A stretch of DNA of 38,803 nt from Clostridia bacterium (GCA_017444895.1 JAFSVR010000016.1:1-38803); one strand, 5' to 3'. Shown: positions 8,633-18,891, numbered from the stretch's first letter. Notes: generated from the letters alone by a model not told the origin. A program made the numbers and translations.

Positions 8633-9844
8633 TTACTTAATGATCTTAGAAACAACACCTGAGCCAACAGTTCTTCCGCCTTCACGAATAGCGAAGCGAA
8701 GTCCTTCCTCAATAGCAATTGGGGTAATAAGTTTAACTGTCATTCTTGTGTTATCGCCAGGCATAACCATCTCAACACCCTCTGGAAGAGTGATTGATCC
8801 AGTAACGTCAGTTGTTCTGAAATAGAACTGTGGACGATAATTGTTGAAGAATGGAGTATGACGGCCACCTTCTTCTTGTGTCAAAACGTAAACTTCAGCA
8901 GTGAACTCAGTGTGTGGGTGAATTGTACCTGGTTTGCAAAGTACTTGTCCACGCTCAACATCTGTTCTTTGGATACCACGAAGAAGAACACCAATGTTGT
9001 AACCAGCAACTGCTTCGTCAAGAAGTTTTCTGAACATTTCAATTCCAGTTACAACTGTTTGTTGTGCTTTCTCAGCAATACCAACGATTTCAACTGTGTC
9101 GTTAAGTTTAAGAGTACCACGCTCAACACGGCCAGTAACAACTGTTCCACGACCAGTGATTGTGAATACGTCTTCGATTGGCATAAGGAATGGCTTATCT
9201 GTATCACGTGCTGGTGTTGGGATGTATGCGTCAACAGCAGCCATAAGTTCGTCGATACATTTAAGAGCTGGGGAATCCCATTGTCCTGCTTTTGCAGCTT
9301 CAAGAGCTTGGAATGCAGAACCACGAATGATTGGAGTGTTGTCTCCATCAAAACCATATTGAGTAAGAAGTTCACGAATTTCCATCTCAACAAGGTCAGC
9401 AAGTTCAGCATCTCCCTCGCCAAGTTGATCCATTTTGTTCATGAATACAACGATTTTTGGAACGCCAACCTGACGTGCAAGAAGGATGTGCTCTCTTGTT
9501 TGAGGCATTGGACCATCAGTTGCAGCAACAACTAGGATGGCTCCATCCATCTGTGCAGCACCAGTGATCATGTTTTTAACATAGTCAGCGTGCCCTGGGC
9601 AGTCTACGTGTGCGTAGTGCCTATTTGCGGTTTGGTATTCAACGTGTGCAGTGTTAATTGTAATACCTCTAGCTTTCTCTTCTGGAGCGCTATCAATTTG
9701 GTTGTAATCCTTGAATTCATCACCAAATAAATGTGCTTGATGAGCAGTGATAGCAGCAGTAAGAGTGGTTTTACCATGGTCAACGTGGCCGATTGTACCA
9801 ATGTTGACGTGTGGTTTTGTGTTGTCAAATTTTGCTTTTGCCAT
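8633..9844 (-). CDS. tuf: Elongation factor Tu
   Basis: A 403-aa translational GTPase that delivers aminoacyl-tRNA to the ribosome. The G1 motif [10 protein letters not shown]3 DCPGHADY and G4 NKMD (the usual Cys after NK is Met here), the switch I segment [12 protein letters not shown], then the beta-barrel domains II and III are all present. The family normally ends with GAGVVSKII or similar; here it ends [15 protein letters not shown] lies 7 nt or so before the ATG. It is the last gene of rpsL-rpsG-fusA-tuf, 26 nt after fusA. Confidence 0.98.
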   Translation of the reverse strand: MAKAKFDNTKPHVNIGTIGHVDHGKTTLTAAITAHQAHLFGDEFKDYNQIDSAPEEKARGITINTAHVEYQTANRHYAHVDCPGHADYVKNMITGAAQMDGAILVVAATDGPMPQTREHILLARQVGVPKIVVFMNKMDQLGEGDAELADLVEMEIRELLTQYGFDGDNTPIIRGSAFQALEAAKAGQWDSPALKCIDELMAAVDAYIPTPARDTDKPFLMPIEDVFTITGRGTVVTGRVERGTLKLNDTVEIVGIAEKAQQTVVTGIEMFRKLLDEAVAGYNIGVLLRGIQRTDVERGQVLCKPGTIHPHTEFTAEVYVLTQEEGGRHTPFFNNYRPQFYFRTTDVTGSITLPEGVEMVMPGDNTRMTVKLITPIAIEEGLRFAIREGGRTVGSGVVSKIIK

Positions 9845-9870
9845 TTTTTTATTCTCCTTTTTTTATTTTA

Positions 9871-11943
9871 TTATTTTTTTGTGCTGTCGCCGATTATTTT
9901 TTCAGCAACATTTCTTGGAACCTCAGCATAGTGTGAAGGCTCCATTGTGTAGTTTCCACGTCCCTGAGTGTTTGAACGAAGATCGCTTACATATCCAAAC
10001 ATTTCAGCAAGTGGAATTTCTGCACGAATGGTCTGCACGCCATTCTTAAGGCTTGTTCCAAGCACGTTACCACGACGGCGACTAACATCTCCCATAACAT
10101 CACCAAGATATTGGTCCGGCACCTCAATTTCAACTTTCATGATTGGTTCAAGGATAACAGGATTTGCTTTCTTCATGCCGTCCTTGAATGCCATAGAAGC
10201 TGCAATCTTAAATGCCATTTCCGAAGAGTCAACTTCGTGATAACTACCATCAAATACTGTTGCTTTGAAGTCAACAGTTTCGTATCCTGCGAGAACGCCA
10301 CTCATTTTGGCTTCTTGGATACCTTTGTCTACTGCAGGAATATATTCTTTTGGAATAGATCCACCAACAGTCTTGTCTTCAAATTGATAACCAGAACCTG
10401 GTTCCAATGGCTCAAACTCAATCAAGCAATGGCCATATTGACCTTTACCACCCGACTGTTTGATATATTTGCCTTCGCTGGTAACCTTAGATTTAATAGT
10501 TTCCCTATATGCAACTTGAGGCGCACCAACATTACATTCAACCTTATATTCCCTGCGCATTCTATCAATAATGATATCAAGGTGAAGTTCACCCATACCA
10601 CTAATGATTGTTTGCCCAGTTTCATTATCGGTATATCTCTTAAATGATGGGTCTTCCTCTGCAAGCTTTGCAAGGGCAATTGCCATTTTTTCTTGGTCTG
10701 CTTTTGTCTTTGGCTCAACAGCCTTAGAAATAACTGGCTCTGGGAACTCCATTGGATCAAGCACAATTGGATGTGCTTCATCACAAAGCGTTTCACCAGT
10801 TGTTGTGTCTTTAAGACCAACAATAGCAACAATATCTCCGGCATAAGCCTCAGTTTCTTCAGTTCTGCTGTTAGCGTGCATTCTAACAAGACGACCAATT
10901 CTTTCTCTGCTATCTTTGTTAGAGTTATACACATATGAACCGGTTGTGATCTTTCCGCTATAAATTCTATAGAATGTTAAAGTTCCAAATGGATCTTTTG
11001 CAATCTTAAATGCAAGCCCTGAAAGTGGTTCATTATCATCTGCCTTGCGGTAGATTGTTGCACCATGCATATCAACACCCTTAACTGGTGGAATATCAAG
11101 TGGGCTTGGGAAATAGTCAACAACGGCATCAAGCAGAAGCTGCGTTCCCTTATTTTTATAGCTTGATCCACACAGAACTGGCGTCATTTCAAGCGAGATT
11201 GTTGCTTTTCTTATTGCCTTTTTAAGTTCATCAACAGTGAATTCTTCCCCACCAAAGAACTTTTCAAGCAATGCATCATCAGTTTCAGCAACGGCCTCGT
11301 TCAGTTTTGCGCGATATTCTTTTGCAAGATCAACCATGTCAGCAGGGATTTGGGTTATTTCCATGTCCTTGCCTTCATCGTCTTTATAAATAACTGCGTT
11401 CATATTAACAAGGTCAACAACACCAACAAAGCTGTCTTCTTTTCCAATTGGAAGTTGAAGAGGAACTGCGTTTGCGCCAAGTTGTTCTCTCATTGCATTA
11501 ACAGCAAAATAGAAGTCTGCGCCAAGTGTGTCCATCTTATTAATATATGCAATTCTTGGAACCCCGTATTTATCAGCCTGTTTCCAAACCTTAATTGATT
11601 GAGCCTGAACACCTTCCTTTGCAGTGAAGAGCTCAATAGCACCATCAAGAACTTTAAGGCTTCTTTCAACTTCAATTGTGAAGTCAACGTGGCCTGGGGT
11701 GTCGATAATGTTTATCTTATGGTTTTTCCAAACACAAGTTGTTGCAGCTGAGGTGATTGTGATACCACGCTCTTGTTCCTGCGCCATCCAGTCCATGGTA
11801 GCCTGACCATCATGAACTTCGCCAATCTTGTGGGATTTTCCAGTATAGTACAAAATTCTTTCAGTTGTTGTTGTTTTTCCGGCATCAATATGAGCCATGA
11901 TACCAATGTTACGAATTTTGTCTAATGCATAATCTCTAGGCAT
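9871..11943 (-). CDS. fusA: Elongation factor G
   Basis: A 690-aa GTPase that drives ribosomal translocation. GTPase motifs: [13 protein letters not shown] near the N-terminus, [12 protein letters not shown]. Domains II-V follow, with the domain IV loop region [15 protein letters not shown] and the EF-G C-terminal segment [22 protein letters not shown] chose the start at MPRDYALD because AAGGAG is 7 nt upstream; a 5-codon longer form has no RBS. The gene is separated from rpsG by 152 nt that contain a terminator-like hairpin and a separate promoter, so fusA-tuf can be expressed apart from rpsL-rpsG. Confidence 0.98.
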   Translation of the reverse strand: MPRDYALDKIRNIGIMAHIDAGKTTTTERILYYTGKSHKIGEVHDGQATMDWMAQEQERGITITSAATTCVWKNHKINIIDTPGHVDFTIEVERSLKVLDGAIELFTAKEGVQAQSIKVWKQADKYGVPRIAYINKMDTLGADFYFAVNAMREQLGANAVPLQLPIGKEDSFVGVVDLVNMNAVIYKDDEGKDMEITQIPADMVDLAKEYRAKLNEAVAETDDALLEKFFGGEEFTVDELKKAIRKATISLEMTPVLCGSSYKNKGTQLLLDAVVDYFPSPLDIPPVKGVDMHGATIYRKADDNEPLSGLAFKIAKDPFGTLTFYRIYSGKITTGSYVYNSNKDSRERIGRLVRMHANSRTEETEAYAGDIVAIVGLKDTTTGETLCDEAHPIVLDPMEFPEPVISKAVEPKTKADQEKMAIALAKLAEEDPSFKRYTDNETGQTIISGMGELHLDIIIDRMRREYKVECNVGAPQVAYRETIKSKVTSEGKYIKQSGGKGQYGHCLIEFEPLEPGSGYQFEDKTVGGSIPKEYIPAVDKGIQEAKMSGVLAGYETVDFKATVFDGSYHEVDSSEMAFKIAASMAFKDGMKKANPVILEPIMKVEIEVPDQYLGDVMGDVSRRRGNVLGTSLKNGVQTIRAEIPLAEMFGYVSDLRSNTQGRGNYTMEPSHYAEVPRNVAEKIIGDSTKK

Positions 11944-11990
11944 AAATTTCTCCTTCAATGATTAGATGAGTATATACATAATACCCTTTA

Positions 11991-12019
11991 ATTATATCTA
12001 CTTTTCAATATAAAAGCAA
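11991..12019 (-). promoter_or_regulatory. Internal promoter for fusA-tuf
   Basis: Minus-strand TTGCTT (12014-12019), 17-nt spacer, perfect TATAAT (11991-11996). The predicted start is near 11984, 41 nt before the fusA ATG. Confidence 0.7.
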
Positions 12020-12036
12020 ATATTTTGTTGCGATTA

Positions 12037-12086
12037 TAAAGAAAAAGTTGAAGCAAGCATCATTTCTAAGGCTGGCATCCAACTTT
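12037..12086 (-). terminator. Attenuator/terminator-like hairpin between rpsG and fusA
   Basis: On the minus strand AAAGTTGGATGCCAGC can pair with GCTTGCTTCAACTTT (two mismatches), followed by TTTCTTT. It sits just after rpsG and just before the internal fusA promoter. Confidence 0.55.
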
Positions 12087-12095
12087 CCCAAATTA

Positions 12096-12584
<489 letters not shown>

Positions 12585-12602
12585 CTAAATTGTAGCTATC
12601 TG

Positions 12603-12980
12603 CTACTTAGGCCTTTTAGCGCCATACTTACTTCTTGCCTGCTTTCTGTCTTTAACGCCAGCAGTATCAAGAGTTCCACGAACGATATGGTATCTAACAC
12701 CAGGAAGATCCTTAACACGTCCACCACGAATAAGAACAACGCTGTGCTCTTGTAGGTTGTGGCCAATGCCTGGGATATAAACTGTTCCTTCCATTCTATT
12801 TGAAAGCTTAACTCTTGCAATCTTTCTTAAAGCTGAGTTAGGTTTCTTTGGTGAAGTTGTTGTAACAGACAAACAAACGCCTCTCTTTTGAGGACACTCG
12901 TCTAGGATTGGAGACTTAGACTTAAATGTTTGTTTCTCTCTACCTTTACCATGTCTGATTAACTGGTTAGTGGTTGGCAT
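12603..12980 (-). CDS. rpsL: 30S ribosomal protein S12
   Basis: A 125-aa S12 protein of the decoding centre. It begins [15 protein letters not shown], with the decoding loop [15 protein letters not shown] and [20 protein letters not shown]. The upstream extension of the frame to 13091 is rejected because GGAGGT lies 7 nt before the ATG at 12980 and the extension has no family resemblance. The loop reads [10 protein letters not shown] where most bacteria have TxTPKKPNS, a conservative T-to-S change. First gene of the str operon. Confidence 0.98.
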   Translation of the reverse strand: MPTTNQLIRHGKGREKQTFKSKSPILDECPQKRGVCLSVTTTSPKKPNSALRKIARVKLSNRMEGTVYIPGIGHNLQEHSVVLIRGGRVKDLPGVRYHIVRGTLDTAGVKDRKQARSKYGAKRPK

Positions 12981-13035
12981 AATTATACCTCCATTAAAGT
13001 TTCTGTGAATTGCCTCTAAAAGCCCCATGAGGAAA

Positions 13036-13093
13036 TTCTTAAATGCATCTCTGCCCTCTCTATACACACCCGTAAGAGAGCATAAAAACACTT
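13036..13093 (-). promoter_or_regulatory. rpsL leader with a hairpin
   Basis: The predicted rpsL transcript starts near 13109 and carries a leader of about 128 nt. On the minus strand CTCTCT pairs with AGAGAG across a 13-nt GC-richer loop. It overlaps a 7-codon ATG-started mini-ORF. Whether it regulates the operon is unknown. Confidence 0.35.
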
Positions 13094-13115
13094 AAACATA
13101 ATTCTATGCTTCGCT

Positions 13116-13144
13116 ATTTTAACAAATTTGCAAAAATAAGTCAA
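13116..13144 (-). promoter_or_regulatory. str operon (rpsL) promoter
   Basis: Minus-strand TTGACT (13139-13144), 17-nt spacer, TAAAAT (13116-13121). It lies 28 nt after the dut stop codon. I see no terminator between dut and this promoter. Confidence 0.7.
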
Positions 13145-13171
13145 TAACTATTGAAAAATTTTTCTACTTTT

Positions 13172-13705
13172 TTATTTGCCACTGCTACCGAATCCGCCCT
13201 CGCCACGCAAAGAAGCAATGTTTTTGAGTTCTGCATATGAAACTTCCTTTGTTTCAAGAACAGGAACCTCTTGCATAACTATTTCACAAACCGCTTTGGT
13301 GTAAGGATAAACAATGCAGTTTTTAGTCTTGTATGTTTTCCCGCCAACCTTGATTTTTGCAGGAATATTTTCAAGTGGAATTTTAGAGATAATGAAAGGC
13401 TTATGGTTGGTGTTATACGTCATGATAAGGTATTCCCCACGATATCCTGAATCCATAACTCCGCCAGATTTTTTTATGCCAAGTTTTGCCATACTGCTTC
13501 GCTCTTCAATCTGCGCATAGAACTTTTTGTTAAAGGCGCAAGCAATCCCTGTTGGAATCGCTTTTGTTTGGTGTGGTTCAATCACAAAATAGTCATCTTC
13601 AAAATTGGCATAGAGGTCATATCCAGCGTCCTCATCTTTTTTTGTTGGGATAATTGCCCCCTCTCTCATTTTTGCAAAAACGAGTTCATTTTCCTTAACT
13701 TCCAT
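13172..13705 (-). CDS. dut: dUTP diphosphatase (trimeric dUTPase)
   Basis: A 177-aa dUTPase that hydrolyses dUTP to dUMP and PPi, feeding thymidylate synthesis and keeping uracil out of DNA. Motif 1 DAGYDLYA, motif 2 ERSSMAKLGI, motif 3 GVMDSGYRGEY and the P-loop-like motif 5 RGEGGFGSSGK are present. It is somewhat longer than the usual 145-150 aa owing to an insert around residues 105-155. GGAGG lies 7 nt before the ATG; the gene starts 12 nt after tsaD. Confidence 0.94.
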   Translation of the reverse strand: MEVKENELVFAKMREGAIIPTKKDEDAGYDLYANFEDDYFVIEPHQTKAIPTGIACAFNKKFYAQIEERSSMAKLGIKKSGGVMDSGYRGEYLIMTYNTNHKPFIISKIPLENIPAKIKVGGKTYKTKNCIVYPYTKAVCEIVMQEVPVLETKEVSYAELKNIASLRGEGGFGSSGK

Positions 13706-13717
13706 TTTTCTGCCTCC

Positions 13718-14743
13718 TTAAAGTTTGATTGTGCTTGTTGGTGCAAGGGTTTGCGGATCGCTTATTCCCTTGCCTGCAATATAATTATAATATCCAGCGC
13801 TGGCAATCATTGCGGCGTTATCCGTGCAAAGAACAAGTTCTGGATAATAAACCTCAACCCCTTGTTCTTTTGCCAGAGCATCGAGTTTGTTTCTAAGGCA
13901 AAGATTTGCACTAACCCCGCCAGAGATAACAAGTTTTTTACTCTTTTTAACAACACACGCACGAATGGCCTTTTGTGCAACTTGATCAGTTGCCTCTTCT
14001 TCAAAAGACGCACACACGTCTGCGATATTAACATCTTCTCCACGTTGCTTTTTGTTGTGGATATAATTAATGACAGCGGTTTTGAGCCCGCTATAACTAA
14101 AGTTAAAATCCTTATTTTTTTCGTGAGGTTTTTGAACAAAGCGAATGGTTGCCTTACCCTTTTGGGCTTCCTTTTGAACGCTTGGCCCACCAGGATAAGA
14201 TAGCCCACATTCTCTTGCAACTTTATCAAAAGCCTCGCCAATTGCATCATCAGTTGTTGTCCCAATAAGTTTGCGGGTTGTATAGTTTTTCATTTCAACA
14301 AGCGCCGTGTGTCCACCACTAACAATAAGGCAAACAAATGGTGGTTCAAGTTGTTTGTGTGTTATATAATTTCCCGCAATATGCCCCTCAATATGGTTAA
14401 CAGCAACAAGAGGTTTTCCTGTTGCATAGGCAAGCCCTTTTGCAAAATTTACCCCAACAACCAAAGCACCAAGAAGCCCTGCGCCATAGGTTACGGCAAT
14501 GACGTCAATGTCATCAAGCGTAACCCCCGCCACCTTAAGCGATTCTTCAAGAACACCTGTTATATTTCTAACATGGTTCCTGCTGGCTATTTCGGGAACA
14601 ACCCCTCCATAAAGTTTATGGATATCAATCTGGCTGGAAATCACGTTTGAAAGAACCTCTCTCCCGTTTTTCACAACGGCGATACTAGTTTCATCACAAC
14701 TTGACTCAATCCCCAAAACCAAAACATCTTTCTTTTTATTCAT
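13718..14743 (-). CDS. tsaD: tRNA N6-threonylcarbamoyladenosine synthase subunit TsaD
   Basis: A 341-aa ASKHA-fold protein that, with TsaB and TsaE, attaches threonylcarbamoyl to A37 of ANN-decoding tRNAs. It begins LVLGIESSCDETSIAV, has the metal-binding HIEGH motif near residue 117, SGGHTALVE, and the C-terminal ASAGYYNYI. The ATG directly abuts the prfB stop codon (TAGATG), implying translational coupling; GGGTG in the end of prfB can act as SD. tsaB and tsaE are not in the window. Confidence 0.96.
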   Translation of the reverse strand: MNKKKDVLVLGIESSCDETSIAVVKNGREVLSNVISSQIDIHKLYGGVVPEIASRNHVRNITGVLEESLKVAGVTLDDIDVIAVTYGAGLLGALVVGVNFAKGLAYATGKPLVAVNHIEGHIAGNYITHKQLEPPFVCLIVSGGHTALVEMKNYTTRKLIGTTTDDAIGEAFDKVARECGLSYPGGPSVQKEAQKGKATIRFVQKPHEKNKDFNFSYSGLKTAVINYIHNKKQRGEDVNIADVCASFEEEATDQVAQKAIRACVVKKSKKLVISGGVSANLCLRNKLDALAKEQGVEVYYPELVLCTDNAAMIASAGYYNYIAGKGISDPQTLAPTSTIKL

Positions 14744-15838
14744 CTATTCACCCTTCTTTGCAAAGAACTTAAGCTCTGCCGAAATAAACTCGTCAAGATC
14801 GCCACCTATAAACTTTTGAACATTTGATGTGGTGGCACCAGTGCGCAAATCTTTAACTTGTGTGTATGGTGCAAAAACATAACTGCGAATTTGATTGCCC
14901 CACTCAATTTTCTTTTGAAGGGCAAGAATTCTATCTTTTTCGGCGTTCTTTTCCGCCTCTCTTAGAAGTGCGAGCTTGCTTTTCAAAATGCTCATTGCAA
15001 CTTCTTTGTTTTTGATTTGACTTCGTTCATTTTGGCAACTAACAACAATTCCTGTTGGCAAGTGGGTTATCCTCACGGCGCTTTCAGTTTTGTTAACGTT
15101 TTGTCCGCCTGCCCCACCGCTTCTATACGTGTCAATTTTAAGTTCATCATCATTTATCTTAACACTGCAATCATCTTCAATAACAGGCAAAACTTGAACG
15201 CTTGCAAAGGAGGTATGGCGCCTACTATTGCTATCAAACGGACTGATTCTAACAAGCCTGTGAACCCCAGTTTCAAACTTCAACATGCCATAGCAATTAA
15301 GACCGGAAATCTTTAATGTTTCACTTTTTATCCCTGCACCATCGCCATCTGTTGCGCTTATGATCTCAACATTAAGCCCTGTTTTTTGAGCATATTTGAT
15401 ATACATATTCGCTAGAATTTCAGCCCAATCTTGTGCATCTTCTCCACCTGCCCCAGAATGAATTTCAACAAGGGCATCACACTTATCATTTGCGCCTGAA
15501 AAAAGATGTTCAAGTTCCAACTTTTCAAGAAGCCCATCAACTTCTTCCGCCTCTTGGCTGAGAAGCTCAACAAGTTCGTTATCTTCCACGCCCGACTCTT
15601 TTCCAAGAGAGATGAAATCCTTAATTTTGTTGATTTGCCCCACTCTCTCTTCAAGTTGTTTTAGCTTAACCAAAACACTTTTAGAATACGAAGCGTCTTG
15701 CATCTTTTCAAAATCGCTGGCTTGTTTTTCGGTTTGTTCAAGATCCTTTTTCAAATTCTCTTCATCAAAAAAATCAAGCACATTTTCTGCTCGTTCAATA
15801 ACATTTCTAAAACTATTTTGTGTTGCATCCACTTTCAT
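14744..15838 (-). CDS. prfB: Peptide chain release factor 2, without programmed frameshift
   Basis: A 364-aa RF2 that recognises UGA and UAA. The tripeptide anticodon SPF (VRISPFDSNSRR, about residue 200) marks RF2 rather than RF1, and the catalytic GGQ loop is AGGQNVNKTESAVR near 244. In many bacteria an in-frame UGA near codon 25 forces a +1 frameshift that autoregulates synthesis. Here the equivalent position (VLDFFDEENL, DNA GATTTTTTTGATGAA) is read straight through, so that control is absent. The ATG has no SD; the promoter places transcription start on the ATG itself. Confidence 0.97.
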   Translation of the reverse strand: MKVDATQNSFRNVIERAENVLDFFDEENLKKDLEQTEKQASDFEKMQDASYSKSVLVKLKQLEERVGQINKIKDFISLGKESGVEDNELVELLSQEAEEVDGLLEKLELEHLFSGANDKCDALVEIHSGAGGEDAQDWAEILANMYIKYAQKTGLNVEIISATDGDGAGIKSETLKISGLNCYGMLKFETGVHRLVRISPFDSNSRRHTSFASVQVLPVIEDDCSVKINDDELKIDTYRSGGAGGQNVNKTESAVRITHLPTGIVVSCQNERSQIKNKEVAMSILKSKLALLREAEKNAEKDRILALQKKIEWGNQIRSYVFAPYTQVKDLRTGATTSNVQKFIGGDLDEFISAELKFFAKKGE

Positions 15839-15844
15839 ACATTA

Positions 15845-15873
15845 ATTATACCAAATTCTTCAAATAAAAGCAA
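15845..15873 (-). promoter_or_regulatory. prfB promoter predicting a leaderless mRNA
   Basis: Minus-strand TTGCTT (15868-15873), 17-nt spacer, TATAAT (15845-15850). Seven nt beyond the -10 is 15838, the A of the prfB ATG. Confidence 0.65.
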
Positions 15874-15874
15874 G

Positions 15875-15899
15875 AAAAAGCCCCCACTACCGTGGAGGC
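15875..15899 (-). terminator. Terminator of the 975-aa protein gene
   Basis: Minus-strand stem GCCTCCAC / GTGGGGGC with a GGTA loop, then TTTTT. It insulates prfB from the upstream gene. Confidence 0.75.
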
Positions 15900-15913
15900 A
15901 AAATCTGTTTTCA

Positions 15914-18841
15914 CTATTCGTTTTCCCTTTCTTGAGGAGTTTTTTCTTCTCCCTCAGTTTTCACTTTTTTAACCGTTTGAGACTTTTTGTTGTTTTTGTT
16001 TGAAACCTGCAAAAGTTCGCGCAGTTGTTCAAGCATTGCCGGATCATTTCTATATCTAGCAAGAGTTTTTTCCATCTCTTCAACCGTTTGCCAGTTAACA
16101 GATTTGTAAACAATTCCGGCCCTGATGAGTGCCCCATCTTTTTCGGCGGCATCTATCTGTTTTTGCGTCATCATTTGGAAGGCGTTGTGTTCATCGAGTC
16201 TTGCGCTATATTCTTCAACCTGTGCAGGTGTTGATCGCTTTGTTGGAGCCTTAACTTTTGCAAACCTCTTGCTTTCATCTCTCTGCGCCTTAGTTGCAGT
16301 TTCTCTAGTTTCATTTGCTGAAATCTCTGCAAGTTTAAGATCAGCTTTTGAAATGGCTTTTCTCTTATCGCTTTTGCTTGGTGCACCTTTCATGTCTTCA
16401 AGCCTTGTAACAACAATTTTTCTTATCATTGCTCGGCGTGCAACAAGGGTTGCCTCAACATCCTTAACCTGCTCATCAAGTTGTCTTGTGTATGCCTCAA
16501 CCTTTTTAATATCTTCAGCATAGTCATCATCATTTTTCCAAGCATAAAGTTCTTTGGCATAGTCGTTTGCCTTATCATAAGCATCCTTGCGCTTCTTCAA
16601 AATCGTTCGCCTGTCTTCAAGTTCTTCATATGAAAGTTCGTCATTAATATCCTCATCAGCAACAGCCAACTTCGTGTCTTTTGGTTCTAGTTCACGTTTG
16701 CCATCAGCATATTTTCTTGGAACAAACAATCCATAATAAACGCATGCGGCATAATCATACCTCGCTTTCGCCAGTAACACTTTTTTGAACGGTTCACGGC
16801 TCTCTGGCTCGTTTTCATATTTTTCTTTACGCTTAACAACCTTGCCAAAGATAATAGCATAATCTTTTGGTGAAATTTCATCAAACTTAGCGTGGTAACC
16901 GATATCAAGCGAGGTTTCCATAACAGCCAATTTTTCTTGCTCTGCATCACTCAATTGATCTCCAGAACCAAGCTCCTCTTCCTCATATTCTTCAGCGTCT
17001 TCAGGCGTATAATCATAGTCATCTTCAGCGTCTTTATCAAAATACTCTTCCGTTTTAGAAGCGTTCTCTTTAGTGTCAGCAATTTCAGACTCCCCGTTTT
17101 CTTCATAAGCCTCTTCCTGCGCAAACTGCTCACTAGCCACCCCTTGTTTTTCTTGAGTTTGTTCAGGCTCTTGCTCTGGGAGCTCTTCTTTTGACGCTTC
17201 TTCTTTTTCTGGTTGCTTTTCTTCTGGCTTGTTTTTTTCTTCCATCTTTGCAAACCATAATCCTAAGCTTGCTGCGCCAGACTTGTTTTTCCTTCTCTCG
17301 TGTTGCTGCTCAGGTTTTTCTTGAACTTCCTCATCGGAGCCTGCCTCGTCTTTTACCGCTTCAAGAACCTCTGCGGTTTCATGGGCTTCTTGAGTGGCCA
17401 TATCTGCATCTTCCTCAGCCTCAACAACAGACTCTTCTTGCATTTCTTCGTATTCCTTGTCTGGCTCTTCTTCCTTCACATCTTCGTCAATTAAGTCTAA
17501 CGAATCATCAGCATAATAGCCATCTTCTTCAAAGAAATCATCATTATAAATGTCGCCAAGAGCCTTGTCTTGGCTATCATTCTCTTCAACTTTTGGAGCC
17601 GATTCTTCCATTGCAGACCCCTCTGTTTTTTCATTTGCTAATGTTGGTTCTGCCTCATCATTTTGGGCAAACTCCTCAACAGGAACTTCCAAAACCTCTT
17701 CTTGAGCTTCATTGTTTGCCTCTTCTTCTATAATCCCAGCAAGGCCAGCATCTTCTTCAACCCCAGCTGTTTGCTCTGGAGCACTTTCATGATCTTCTTG
17801 TTGTATATCTTGACCTGGGTTTTGGTCATCAAAAACCTTATTTGTTTCCGCTCCAACGCTCATGTTTGGATCCCAATCAGGGTTAAGCCCATTCATTCCG
17901 TCATATTCTTTTTGCGCAACAATTTCAGTGCTATCAAGTTTCGCCAGCCTATCATTATATGCACTAATAGCAAGTTCTTGATCCCAGTCCGCCTCAAAAA
18001 TATAGTTGCCTTCCATTGCCTTTCTTGAATCTCTTGAAAGCCTGAGATATTCATCTCTTTCCTTCTCATAACTCTTATCAAGGTCTTTTGCGTTCTTGGT
18101 TTCATCATCTAGTTTTGCCTTTAGGTCTTTAAGACTTGCCTGAACTTTCTTTCTTGCTTTGCCAAGCAAAAAGTATCCAAGATACCCCAGCCCAATTCCA
18201 GGAAGAACACCGGCCAGCAATCCAAGAATAGGAAAAGTTACTGCTTTGCCTAAGAACCAACTTACCCCAGCGCAGAATAAAAATGGCGCACCAACAAACA
18301 TTGCAAGACCAGGAATTGCACAAAGGAAAAGCAAAAATTTCTTTCTTGACATTCTCCTCTGAATATCCCCTCTCTTATTAAGCGACTCGCCGTGTTTCTC
18401 GCGAATTTCCTCATACACCTTGCGTTGTTTCTTTAAGGCATTAAAGCTATCTTTATTAACCTCTTGTGTTTGTTCTTGCACACCTGTTGCAACATCATAT
18501 TCCTGACGAAAGCAATAATATGAATTATCAACATCCTGAAGAGTTGCCATCTTGTTTGCGTCGCCAGAAATTGGCTGATTTTTTATAATGTCAGAAAACA
18601 AGGCAAGGTTTCGATATCTTGCAAAATACTCCTCCATGCGATCAACTTTTCCTTGAGCAGCATTAAAACTTAGGATATAGTTGATGTCATCAATTGAATT
18701 TGGATCTGGAACTTTTTTGTTTGAGAAACAAGCGGCATATTGTTCTGGGTTGGCAGCAACCGCCTCTCTCCACGCTTGAAATTTCCTTAAATAATCTTTG
18801 AGTTCAATATAACTCTTTGTGTTTGATAGAACGCCTAACAT
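15914..18841 (-). CDS. Large acidic membrane-anchored protein of unknown function
   Basis: 975 aa, not recognised. Layout by residue: 1-165 mostly helical soluble head; about 166-230 two hydrophobic helices separated by a short turn (FLLFLCAIPGLAMFVGAPF and FPILGLLAGVLPGIGLGYLG); 230-290 charged coiled-coil-like segment; about 335-640 very rich in Glu and Asp with low complexity (runs such as EEYEEEE), likely disordered; 640-975 helical, charged, ending in a Lys-rich tail. No signal peptide. Translation should start at 18841 because GGAGG is 6 nt upstream; the ATG at 18847 touches the SD. It has its own promoter and terminator. The acidic region may bind basic partners or cations, but that is a guess. 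Confidence 0.85.
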   Translation of the reverse strand: MLGVLSNTKSYIELKDYLRKFQAWREAVAANPEQYAACFSNKKVPDPNSIDDINYILSFNAAQGKVDRMEEYFARYRNLALFSDIIKNQPISGDANKMATLQDVDNSYYCFRQEYDVATGVQEQTQEVNKDSFNALKKQRKVYEEIREKHGESLNKRGDIQRRMSRKKFLLFLCAIPGLAMFVGAPFLFCAGVSWFLGKAVTFPILGLLAGVLPGIGLGYLGYFLLGKARKKVQASLKDLKAKLDDETKNAKDLDKSYEKERDEYLRLSRDSRKAMEGNYIFEADWDQELAISAYNDRLAKLDSTEIVAQKEYDGMNGLNPDWDPNMSVGAETNKVFDDQNPGQDIQQEDHESAPEQTAGVEEDAGLAGIIEEEANNEAQEEVLEVPVEEFAQNDEAEPTLANEKTEGSAMEESAPKVEENDSQDKALGDIYNDDFFEEDGYYADDSLDLIDEDVKEEEPDKEYEEMQEESVVEAEEDADMATQEAHETAEVLEAVKDEAGSDEEVQEKPEQQHERRKNKSGAASLGLWFAKMEEKNKPEEKQPEKEEASKEELPEQEPEQTQEKQGVASEQFAQEEAYEENGESEIADTKENASKTEEYFDKDAEDDYDYTPEDAEEYEEEELGSGDQLSDAEQEKLAVMETSLDIGYHAKFDEISPKDYAIIFGKVVKRKEKYENEPESREPFKKVLLAKARYDYAACVYYGLFVPRKYADGKRELEPKDTKLAVADEDINDELSYEELEDRRTILKKRKDAYDKANDYAKELYAWKNDDDYAEDIKKVEAYTRQLDEQVKDVEATLVARRAMIRKIVVTRLEDMKGAPSKSDKRKAISKADLKLAEISANETRETATKAQRDESKRFAKVKAPTKRSTPAQVEEYSARLDEHNAFQMMTQKQIDAAEKDGALIRAGIVYKSVNWQTVEEMEKTLARYRNDPAMLEQLRELLQVSNKNNKKSQTVKKVKTEGEEKTPQERENE

Positions 18842-18851
18842 TTCCATCCTC

Positions 18852-18891
18852 CTTGGTTTTCAAAAAACCAAGCACCATATGCACACATATG
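18852..18891 (-). promoter_or_regulatory. Hairpin at the RBS and CATATG inverted pair in the leader
   Basis: CTTGGTTTT / AAAACCAAG (18852-18872) forms a 9-bp stem whose 3' arm runs straight into the GGAGG of the 975-aa gene. Just upstream lies CATATG-CACA-CATATG (18876-18891). Both are in the predicted 5' leader and could tune translation or bind a regulator. Confidence 0.4.

Noticed and set aside
8858-9535. 225-aa plus-strand frame inside tuf
   Set aside because: Antisense of a highly conserved gene with Cys/Asn/Ser-rich translation; a codon-usage shadow.
12981-13091. 37-residue N-terminal extension of S12
   Set aside because: A strong SD just before MPTTNQL and no S12 extension of this kind; this is the leader.
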